This document shows positions 34,901-46,900 of a DNA stretch of 64,000 bases, piece after piece (position 1 is the first letter of the stretch; each line of letters opens with the position of its first letter). A program made the translations under genes and the position numbers. The DNA lies in contig JAOTON010001575.1 in the NCBI GenBank assembly GCA_034440635.1, forward strand, positions 124,001 to 188,000, read 5' to 3'. Under the pieces are notes generated by a model. It ran no database searches and was not told the DNA's origin. It saw nothing but the letters and a program-made list of their open reading frames with translations. The DNA is from Lepas anatifera. Taxonomy: Eukaryota > Arthropoda > Thecostraca > Lepadidae.

Positions 34901-37900
34901 TGGGAGCTTGAGGTGGCAGACCTGCGTTGCGACAAAATTCGTAACTGTTACATACCTCAGTTCCCCCAGAAGGGTCATTTCCTAAAAAGATCAGATGATT
35001 TTGACCACTTTTCCACATAATCTCTCTCTCTCTGGCTCTGGCTCTCTCTCTCTCTCTCTCTCGTCGTGGTTGCGTGGGACTCATTTTCAACCACAAAACT
35101 ACCACGGTGACCGACACTGGCTGCCACCAAAAACCAGCCCAACCTTTAAAGGATCGGGGCCACAGCCAGAAAAAGACATCTCACCGACCTCCCGGCTCTA
35201 ATCACAGGATCCAAGACGATGTCTGCGTTTTACATAAAAAAGTATCCCTGTTCGGAGGGGAACACCATATTCGCTATATCAACTGCTGACGTGGCTTCTC
35301 GTATCTGTCAAGAGTCTCTGCCTCAGGGTGTATTCAGTCGGGCGCTGGCCTTTTTTCAAAACATCATTTTCAAGGATTGCCATTGTAGAAATTATATACT
35401 GCTGTCTTAATTGTCATCTTATCCAGCGTCCCAAAACTGGTTTTCCCCTAGGGTGCTGAGTGTAAAATTCATCTTGGAAAATATAGTTGACAAGCGGAAA
35501 AATCCAAAGTTATAATTTTGTGAAAGTGAATTAGATCCCTTATCAAAACCCCGATTAAAACAATTATACCATTGAGGAAAATTTTTCATTAAACAGTTAT
35601 GCCTCACTTTTTCATTAAACCATTATACCTCCCAATTAACCATTCTGAAAGTCAAATTTTGAACATTATTATACAGTATTGAATTGAAAACCATTACCCT
35701 CCTAAACAGCAAGGTTATTGAATTGTGCTAAGAAGGCTCAACTTGCAAAGTGAGTGGACAATTAAACACAAATAGCACATAAGTGAGTGGAAAATAGTTT
35801 GCCCCGATGTCTCTCTCCACCCAGCACCCTAGGGTTCGGAACACCGGTATTGTGTGTTGTCAGATTAACCCTCGCTCCGGTGGTGGGGGGTGGTGTTTGA
35901 ACACCCCCTCGGGTTTAGCCGGCGGCACGACAAAAAACTGCGGCGTGAAGCACCTCCCTACTTAGCACACCTTATCCGTGACCAATTCTGCAACTTTCCC
36001 CAAAATTTTAAGGTTGGGTCATCTCAAGTCAGGTCACCAGTGTAGGTCAAGTGGCCTCACCTCCAAAAATGTTTAAGGTGGTATAACTAAGAAATGGGTG
36101 AATCTATCGGATTGAAATTTATACCACATAATGGGCCCACCAAGTGCTACAACATATCTTCTGAGATTTTTCATATCGATGATCTAAGGTAAAATATAGA
36201 CCATGACCTCCCAAATGGAAATACATGGGAAAACAGAAATTGGCCTGTATTTCTGTAGATACAGCTGAGAATACCTTCATATTCTCCAAATCGTAGATCC
36301 TGATCTCCTTTCCAGGTTCAGGTTGCAATTTTGGACCTGTGACCTCAGAAAGGTCATCTGGGGCTATTTAAGCAGTTTTCAGAGTCGGGTCAATAACTGT
36401 GCATGAAATGATGATACATTACGTCAAGTTCCCAAATTCAACTCATACCACGTGACCATGGAGGGGTAGGCGTTGAATTTTTACTTTTTCTTCGTGAAAA
36501 GTAAGTTATTGGACAAATTAAATATAAATCAAGTAGGTAGGCCTACTAGCCTACCTGCCTGCTATTTACTGAAACCTGTGTCAATGACAGCATAAAAGTG
36601 AGCCGAGGTTTGAAAAAGACACATGGCAAACATGCATTTATAACCCTATTCTCACTGTATTTCTTATTTCATTCTCGTCTCTTAAAAGCCCTACACTGCA
36701 AACACATCCATCTGCTAACTCGCCTGTTTATTCGCCAGACGCTGCCGTCAAGAAGACACGCAAGCGTGTCGTCTGCTACTACACCAACTGGTCAGTGTAC
36801 CGCATCGGACTCGCCAAGTACCTGCCGCAAAACATTAACCCCCATCTCTGCACTCATCTCATCTACGCGTTCGGAGGCTTTGACGACGACTTCAGGCTCG
36901 TTCCCTACGACAAGTACCAGGATATTGAGAAAGGTGAGTCTCTTGGTGTCATTCAGTACAAATGCTTTCCTTGTCATACGGTGCAAACTGCATGCGCTCG
37001 AGAAATGAAGCCCTTTCGGGGGTGCCACAGTCGGATTTTTGCGGCTGTTTTTGGTAGTGGATGCACAATGGCAGACAACTGGGCCTCAATTGACGTCATT
37101 AGAAACGTCAAATCCGATAACAAATCCCGGGCAACTTGTCATTCCATCCTTTACTGGGGTTCGTTGACAACGTAAGCATAGTGCTATATATAGGAGGAAA
37201 GAAAACAGTTAAGATAGAAAGGAGCTGTATGCATGTTTTCTTCAAAAGAAAAATAGTAAAAATGAAATAAATCAAGATTTTACGGCACGCAGTGAGGAAG
37301 GTAAATCAACCTACTTGCCCTATTATACAAGAAGTTTTGCATATCGATGATATTCTGGCATTCAATGCCTGTATCGGCTTTTAAGACCTTTTAATTGGTT
37401 AGCTGACTGATTGAGTGGCTTTCAAGCAGCCTTTAAACCTGTTCAAGCAACTTCTTAACAGCTCCTATTATACTTGTCAAGACGTCATTTCCCAATCATT
37501 CCCTCACACCCATTTCCCAGCTTCCTCTTTCAAAACCACCGGTCCCATCCCTATCAAGACCAATCCCATCAAGACCCTGGCTTCCCACGCCCCTCTCAGC
37601 CTCCCACGTGGTCACGCTTCTCTTCCCGCCTGACCCACATCCTCTCCAGCACCCTCACCACCGGCTGGGTTCCGCCCGATTGAAGCCTGATGAGCCTGGC
37701 TCGGGGTCGCCCGCTACTGAACGTGATTGCCCAACAGGAATGGAGGGGGGAGGTGTTGTCACACACGTGACTATTTCGGGCTGGTATGTCTGGCAGCGTT
37801 GGATGTCGCCAGATCGCGGCCTGTTGGAGTTCTTGTTGAAGGCTTGTGGTTGAAGTGTTGCCAGGCTGGGCTTGGCTTAAGCGGGGATGGAATGGCCACA

Positions 37901-40900
37901 AGGCTGCTTGAGATCGTATCTGTCAGGTGCAGCATGGATTGGGGGATGGTAGATGTTTGGAAATGATGAGCTTGCATTCGAGTTAAGACAGTTCAGAGTC
38001 TTCAGCAACATGGTCTCATCTCACAATGTAAATCTGAGCTATTTTATACATTCAGAGCGACAATAATCCTATGATTATAGAGTTATATTTAGAGCTTGGT
38101 GAGTGGACCACGCAATGAGCTTAAACGCTTGTAAAGCAGTGTTCTGTGGAGCTGTATTTTCACGGTGGTTACCGCCCCTGGGTAACCACTGAAACGCGAA
38201 CGCTAACTCTTTAGTAGATGCTCAATAATATTTGGGGTTTAACGATGGACCAGCATCCAAGGTTATACGGCGTCGCTAACTCTCACCCTTTTGGGAGTGA
38301 TTTTGGGGGATGCGATCGACTAATTCAAAGAATCTGTCGGGACTTGAACCCGGAGATTTTAAGACTAAGGAGATTTTAAGACTATCCACTGAGCCACCCA
38401 TGCCCCTTTAGTAGGTGCTTGCACTCGTCTTTAGTATGCCTCTTGCATAAATATTATAATAATGTTACACTTATGGATATTATAGAGCTCATAGATCAGT
38501 CTTAGTCAGTTTTCAATCTTATTTTCCGAACGTCTTTGTGATGTGAGGTACATTCAGAACGACAATAATCATATGGTCATAGACCCAAATCATACATCAT
38601 TTATGATATTACATAATGCACAAGCGTGTTAAAATGCCAATTAACTGCGGCATCCAATCGTCATAACCTCGCCTCCATAGACCACCAAATGCGGCTTTTA
38701 AACCAGCCACTATCTCATGCTGGCCAACCCTGTGGTACCCCTCTTGTGCAACCTCTGAAGCCACAGGCCCCTCCCTATCACTAACCAATACCCGCCGGCT
38801 AGCACTGTGGGGCGTGAAGGATCCTTGTTGAAAAGGTAAAAAAGCTGCGATTGTGAATGTGTGGGACTGGACCTCACGCGTAGAACAAGACCTTTGCATG
38901 TGGTCGGGCAGGCTGATGCGTGAGTGGAACAATGGGAGGGGCAGGGTTCTGAACACGTGAGGGGACGAGCGAACTAGCCTGGGCCAAACAATGTAAGTAC
39001 TTGGAAGTGGGCGGGTGCAGGGCGTTGAAGAGGGCGGACAACAGGGAGCGTGGTGTGAATGGAATAATTAGTGGCGGCGAGGCAGGAGATGCACCGAGAT
39101 GTTTGTGATAGCGGGCTGTTCCGAACCAAGTCAAGGCCTCGTCTTCCGTCTGTAACGGATCCGTCCAAGAGGCACGAGTCTGCCATTTAGAAAGCAAGCC
39201 AGGATCTGGTCATCCTTGGTGCGAACTGGTATGATAAGATGATTAGCCAATGGCCGTCGGCTACCCAGCAGAGCAGACGACACAGGGTAAGAGCAGGACC
39301 ACAAAGTGCAAGATACTGAGTGACGACGTGACGCCTGTTGAGGGGTACGGCGGTGAAAGGTCGGGCTGAACAAGCATAAAAGCTTCTAAGAAAATGTATT
39401 TACATTTTTTCAGTCTATGAGTCTTATCTTGACCGTGTGTGAACGATTTGAGTTTCTAGATTATTTATACATATGCCCCTTTGCCGCAATGATTGTGACT
39501 GTTTAATTCATCCATAAAATTACAAATCATATCGTTACTTCACAACTATTTGTTGTCGCGCAATGATGAGAGTTGCATCAAAAGCTCAAGTCAGTAAAAT
39601 ATGATGGAGTGTGAGGGATATTCGATGAAGAAAAGATGCAGGGTCATGACCTCGGAGTCGATTCCCCAGAGGGTAGTGAACGCGATGAGAAACACTATCT
39701 CAATCAGTGCAATATCTTCCCTGTCAGAACTGAAGCACGCGATTTACGGCTTAATCGCCCAGGAGCCGATGAAAGGGAAAGGCGCAATTACCTGTAAACG
39801 CCCGCCTCCGGACGGCCTTGCGTGGCACTGTCGTCTATGTCGTGATGGCTGAAGATTGCCTGCGACGCAAGCGGCTCCTCACTCGGCGGCCGTAAATAAT
39901 GACTCGTGTGCTGTCGGTGGACACCAGGGCGTGTGCTGACACTAGCACAAATGGTTTTGTATCAGGAATATTCGATCACGCTTTCAAGTAGATCAAATCT
40001 TTTCATTTAGTTAGCTATTTAGGCTTCAGGGTGTAACAACTCACGAAGGCTATATAACGCCCTTAATCTTCCCATTAAGGTTGGGTAACTTTGCATGTGT
40101 TCGTTCACAAGTTTGTGGGTCCTATTCTTGTCTGCTGCTATTAATGCATTTATCCACAAATGTTTATACATTGATGTTTAATGTGGGGAGTAATTGCTTA
40201 CTGTAACAGAATAACTGAGCAGAACATTTGGTGGAGTTTTTCGCCTTGTAAATGGCTTCAACAGAAGTAGCCCAAAAGCTTGACTTTTTATTTCTTTGAA
40301 AGCCCTTGATTAAAAATTAGCATCCTTTCAATCCGTTGTATGAGCCTGATGTCACCGGTCAGCGAACCCTTTTCGTCACATTTTTGTTTAGTCTTGGTTG
40401 TTTTTTTAGAGCACCATGAATGGACAGATTTGGACCTTTTTATGTATGTATTGGTTATGTCTTTGCTTTTAAGATTCCCAAATTCGCTCACTGCAGATAA
40501 CCATGTGTGGTATCCACAACGCATCGCCTGAAGGTGAGCTCTGCCTGTAGCCGAGTCAAAGTCAACGAACACAGTTTCATCGGCGCCAACTGATGTAACG
40601 CCCGTGCGTTTCAGGCGGGTACGCTCGTTTCAACGGGCTGAAACAATACAACAAAGGTCTGCGGACGCTGCTGGCCCTGGGCGGTTGGTCGGAAGGGTCC
40701 GGACGGTTCTCCGAGCTGGTGGCCGACCCGGAGCTGCGGCAAATGTGAGTACGGAGAGAGAGGATGGGAGAAAGAGAGAGGGGGAGAGAAAGAGGGAGGG
40801 AGAGGGAGAGAGGGGGAGGGAGACGGGGAAGGGGAAGGGGGAGAGAGAAGAGGAAGGGAGAGGGAGGAGAAGGGGAGGGAGAGGGAAAGGAGAGAGAGAG

Positions 40901-43900
40901 GAGGGAGGGAGAGATAGGGGAGGTAGAGGGGAAGGGAGAGGGGGAGGGAGAGAGGGAGGGAGGGTTAATTCTGTAAAGGAAGAGAGGCATGGAAGAGAAA
41001 GGTGGGAGGAGACGTCTTGCAGTTAATCAGATCCGACCTGTTTTCCTTGCATTGAATATAATTATCTAGCCTATGCTAGGAGGTGCAGAATGCAATTGAT
41101 CGGTTCTACGCAACGAGGTGGCTGGCACGTTCCTTCGTTTTTTTCCTTGACTTAATCGGCGCGTGCTCGTAATGGAGCCAAGATCACTCGAAGAGCCACG
41201 TTTCCACCATTTGAAACGCTGTGGAGACCTTGCCGTCGGCGAACACGTGGCGCAGAACAATAAAACTGGAAACTCAAGGTAGTGTGTGGAGCCAATAGCT
41301 TATAAGACCATTTGCGTGTGGGGCCCGATGGATTTGACTCGAAGAATGTGCTGGAATAAGGTAGGCGAGCAGGCCAGCTTTTTGTGAAGGCCACGCGAGC
41401 GGTGGCTAATTACACTCTGGATGATTCCTGGAAATAAACATTGTAAATGTCGATTGGGTGGTCTTGGCTTGGCGGAATACAAAACATTTCCGTTGGAACG
41501 GTTCCGTGTTATCAGATGTTTTCAGGTCTCAAGAGCCTATATTGAACTTTTTTGAAGATTTTAAACTATGGTGAAGCTTGGAGGAAATTCTAGCTGGCTT
41601 ACTGTCCAACAGGCTCAAAAGAAGTACTTTTAGCATACTTTTTATAGTCTCTTTACTCTTTTATAGTTTTTACTTCTTTTTATAGTTTTTTACGCCATAC
41701 TTTTTGCATAGCTCTCTATCAGAGGTCCTCACACAGGGTGATAAGTGCTACCACTTATTCAGACCCATGCTGCAGGTGCACTGCATGTTTTGCAGCTGAC
41801 TGTTGTCTCGAAGACATTTCGGTACGCGAGTGGCATTGACACGCATATTCGAGGGTCGCGGTACTGTCCTGCTGTGATAAACACCCGTGTTACGTCCAGA
41901 CTCCCTGACACGCGCAAAACAACGCAAGGTCTTGTCCTGGAGTCTTGTTACAGTCGCTCGCCCGTGGGAGTTTCTTGGCGACGCCCGCAATTGTGTGGCT
42001 GACTGTTGAAATCTTACTTCGGAATGTGAGGAGGTATTGCGCCATAAAGTCAATCATTGGAGTGTTGGGTACAAACGTAAATGAATAGCAAAAGCTTAAC
42101 TATTTCAAAAGTTCAAACAAGTCGAAGTGGAGGTACTTCAGCAAATCGTCCTGGGAAATCTCAGTTATCCCAGAAGCGTCTCGCGACTCGTTCCATGTCT
42201 TTCACAGAGACACTGCTCACACCTTGACCTCTGCTGACCTCTGGTTGACCCCTCTGGCCCACATCCGTGTCATGCGTCGACTGCGTTCGTATGTAACGCG
42301 GTTAAATCACAGCTAGGTGTTTCGTCAAACCCGGACAAGTCATGAATAGGCGAGAAGCTCGACCCAAAGATCACGCACGAGCAAAACATCGAGTCCAACA
42401 ATCAAACGGTAGAAATCTTGACACGATCTGTGAGGTTTTCGTGCAGCCAATTTTAACAGCTTTTGTTTGTGCGCTTTGGACTGAGACTGGGCTTTGTGTG
42501 AGATTGATTGACAGGCGCGCGGCTTAGAGCGAGACGCCAAAGTGATTGGAAAAGGGAAGGTCGTTCGCGCAGGGTACCTCTGTAGGGAGGGTGTGGCTGT
42601 GAGAAAAGTCAGGAAAAGTTGGGACTAGCTATGAAAATGGGTTGCGGGAGTAGCCACGAGAAAATAAGCTGAAAGTGTCGGACTTCGTGCACGACCCATG
42701 CATAGAGCATACTCGGCTTCTGTTTGCTGTTGTTATATTGTAGGATAGGTGTTAGGCCATTGATTAGGAATAATACAAAAAAATTGCCGTTTTCAAGTTT
42801 AAAAGGGAATGTGCCACCTTGGTTGAATCCAGGAATTTAGTGTAATTAGGGGAATTTTTAACTGAAAATCATGAAAACGTCCATGATTTCTCTGAAAATG
42901 TACAATGAGCTCAATATTTTGATTTCTAAAATGCTCTTCTAAGGCAAGGCCCTTTAAATTTACAGGTAGAACGCTCCGCTCTAAAAAATGGCAACCTCTG
43001 TTTTACGTTTGTGACGTCAGCAATTGCTCTCAAGTGGAGCCGCCCATTCATTCAATGAAAATTGGCTACGGATCGTGGGGTATTCGTATGGCTTCAAGAT
43101 GCATCTGGCGAGGGATAGACCCAGGATTCATTACCCCACGTCCACAAAAAACAGTATTATTGCCCCTAACACGCAACCTATCTGCTGAGCCCCGTCTTCT
43201 ACAATACACAGCGGCAATGCGTTGCTAGGCATTTCTAGGCGATTTCTGACGTCATCGCCATGGTGAATGCCAGATTTGCGGTTGCCATTTTTGGCCTATG
43301 CTAAAAAGCCGGAGCGCAACCCCCTGTTCTAAGGTGAAAAATCAACCTCTGCCTACGTCATGATCTGGCAACTTCTACCATATTCAATAGGCTTCAAGGG
43401 TTTCAATTGGCTGATTACTCACCGGGACGTCGGCGCTTTCGTCATACAAACAGCTGAAAACTGTGGCCACCTGACTGGGGTAGATTTGGGGTACATTTCA
43501 GTTAGGTTTTTAGTTTTTCTTCACGGAAATTGTGAGTTTCATGACAAATTATATATTGAGCACCGGGTTTTCCGGCATGCTTTACAATTTGGCTATTTCA
43601 GTTAAATTCAGGTTATAAAGGTGTCACATTCCCTTTAAGAAAATATAAGACCTGGGACCTTTAGTTCAATTTCCCCTTTCGTGGCTATCAGACATGAAAA
43701 CTACCAACTCGCAAAAAACGTGCATCTGCTGAATTGGTCTAACGAATCATGCGGGGCTGTTTGTCACGGAGAGCCCCTGTGTAGCGCAAACTCATACAAA
43801 TGGGGGAGAAAGAATTTGTACAATTTTGATTTGTGGATCGACGAAAACACGAGATAATTCAACTATCTCTAGTTTTATTATCCCTGTATCACTTGAACAT

Positions 43901-46900
43901 TTCCCTGGTTTCATTCGTGTCCACGATACCTCGGGGTGTAACGACTATAAAGCACTGCCCTGCGTGGGCCGACAGTGGCTCTAAAGCCAGCGACTTTCCA
44001 TGCATGGCTAAGCATAAAGCGAAACACAACGGTGTGAAATTCCCACCTTGGGATTAATGAATCCAAATGAGGCAGGATATGTAGGGCCTTGGTTACAGCT
44101 CAGGTGTCAGGCCACTATACATTGTGGGTTCTCTGTGTGCATTGGGCTTGACGGACCGGCGATGGTGTAGGTTTCGTTCGAGATCTTGTGTGGGTATTGG
44201 ATAGTGATTCTATCACTGGTGTAAGGAGAAAGGGTAGCTCTTTGTAGAATAATATGCTGGGAACATGAATTTGCTTTCTCTTGGTAGAGGTATTAAAGAA
44301 TGTGAACGTTTCTTTAGTGTCGATTTACTTGTTACACTGCTCATTATTTGAGTAGAAAAACTAAAAATGCCTTCATTCTACTAACTTGTTTTTTGTGCCA
44401 TCCTTGAATTACCCCACAATTAACACGCGCATTGACGGGGGGCGGGTACCCGCCCCCTCGGGTTTTTCGGAGACAGTAGATAAACGGCGGCGCGTAGCGC
44501 CGCCGTACTTGGTATACCTTTTCCTCATCATTTTTACAACTTCTGTGAAAATTTTAGGGTTAGGTCATCTCAGGTCAGGTCACCAGTACAGGTCAAGTGA
44601 CCCGACCTCAAAAAAGTTTAAGATAGCATAAGTCGGAGCAGGGTGAACTTATCCGATTGAAACTCATATCACATAATGGCCCCACCGAGTTGTCTAAAAT
44701 ATGTTCCGGTATTTTTGATATCGATGACCTAAGGTCAGGTACGACGCATGACCTCTCCATTGGAAATACATGGGAAAAATGGTTTTACGGAATAACTCAG
44801 TAACGGATGGAGATAGAGCATTTATTTTAGCTGCATTAGACTCGCCTGGGCTTTGCGGTTCTAATGATATGCATTTTATATAATTTGACCCTGACCTGAC
44901 CTCAGGTCAGGTCAAATCCTTGATTTGACCTAGCAAGGTCAAATTATATATCATTCGATTCGGCTTGCTAAGAGGATTCATATAGTTTAAGTCGTTTTGC
45001 TCTATCTTTACTTGTTCAGATGTAATGCCCGAAAAACTGAATTTTACATGTTATCCCTATGACGGGCATGTTTTGACCTCTCGTGACCTTAAATGTGACC
45101 TGACAAAAAAATGGTTCAAATGTTTTCGATGGAGAAGTGGATGGGCAGCCCAACGCCGTTTACCGTTTTTTGCTACCTACCGTGGTTCTCCGAGATCTTA
45201 GGGGGCGGGTACCCGCCCCCGTCAATGCGAAGGTGGCTCAGACCCCCGTCAATGCGCGTGTTAATATGTTTTTTTGTACTGTAAGCCTGGCTTTTTATCT
45301 TGACGGTACAGATAAGTGTCTGAGACGATCGGAAAATATCTCAGATGTGTTCGGCACCAACGCTAGAGCTAATCACAGGTTTGTCGTTTCGAAGGACAAA
45401 CTATACTGGGAGACAAAACCCGGGAGACTCAATTAATCGGCCGATTGTGTCCAAGTATTTACAAAGTAAATGATTGCCATGGCAGTGGAGCGAACATGAT
45501 GGTATAGATAGTTGAACATTGTTAATGAAAGTGGATGGAGAGGTGAAATCAGCGCAAAGACATTAGTGTTCCACCACTGGTGATGTAATTCTCTTCACCT
45601 CTGTATGCAATGATTTTTTGGTCCGCCTTAACTTTTGCAAGCATATCCATGTTTCGTAACTCAAATTTGAAACCATCTGTTAGAAAAACACTCTAAACCA
45701 AAATAATCATGGCGAGTGAGCCTGGATCGTATTAAGGCCATCGTCAGACCAAATGCATGGACTCTCTACAATACAGACATATCACCAGCATTTTCCGATA
45801 AAACCTACGGCGTCGGCTCAAGGCACCATACCCCACTGTGACCACACCCCAGTTCTTGCAAGAAAATCACATTCCTTTGGTTGGCGATCCCACCCACGCT
45901 GCCCCTCCCTCTCCGCAGGCGCCGGACACCACCCAAGTGGTCACGAGGTCAAGGCCATCCGCTGACCTTGAATCACACCACTCGAATCAGCTGACTGCTG
46001 TGACGAACGATATGATTCGTGTAGCTACCCCTGCTGGTGAATTAGGTCATTGCAGCGTCCGTCTCCGTGTGCGCAATTACGTTTCAGAGGCATGGCCACA
46101 CCCTAGTCCTCTGTGCATCTCTGACTCATGGCTCTGATGGACGGGCGCGGCTAAACGTTTCCCTGGGCGTGTTTGGGCAACGTTAGTGCTCAGTCTCTTC
46201 CATTAAAATCCTCAGGGTCGAAATGAGTGTTTTTATGGGTCACAGGGTGTGCGTGCCGGCTGAAACCACACCCAGCGATAACCCATTCATGAGCGAGTGT
46301 TTCGTCGTTGCGTGTTTACATTTGCCTGAGTAAGTGAGCCATTACGTGGCGCTGGAAGAGGTCTTACCTGTCTCAGGAGGCCTGAGTGCGCCGGCAGTAG
46401 CAATAGGTGGTTAAAAGCTGAACGCAGCTCTGATGATATGGTGGCATTACACGCTGTTGGGCGAGCATGAATCGTCGTCCAACCGCCGATGTCGATGGTT
46501 TGAGAATTATCGCTCTAGCGTGAAGTGTGTGGCAATGACTGGTAGGGTCGTCGCAGCATCTGGAGTTGTGGTCTGGTGGGACCTTGAATATTTGACCCGC
46601 TTTTTGTTGCTGTGGGTGCTGGGATCAGCTCAATTGAGTAGTTTCAAAGCAAAAGAGATGATTGGGGAAAATTGACTGTTATGCCATGATTGTGTCTTCC
46701 CAATCATTCTGGGACTGCCACAGTGCGTTATAACGATTCGAACGAATAATATGCTGTATGAAAGCCTGAAAGACCTTTAGGTTGTTGTCTTCACGCACCT
46801 CTGGGATATATATGCATGCACTGTTGTTATCTGAATCTTTCTAGAGATACAAGCTATCTTCAGTATCTGTGACCTGTTGATAGCGCCCACAGTTAGTGGC

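Larger units (their letters stand above)
31970..36738 (+). other. Chitinase intron, 4,769 bp
   Basis: Contains the 29-bp tandem duplication, the CT repeat, an imperfect repeat of TTTTTCATTAAAC at about 35,586-35,622, and the truncated copy A of the AGGTCA-rich element. The frame at 33,739-34,014 (91 codons) is AT-rich and unrecognised. Confidence 0.85.
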
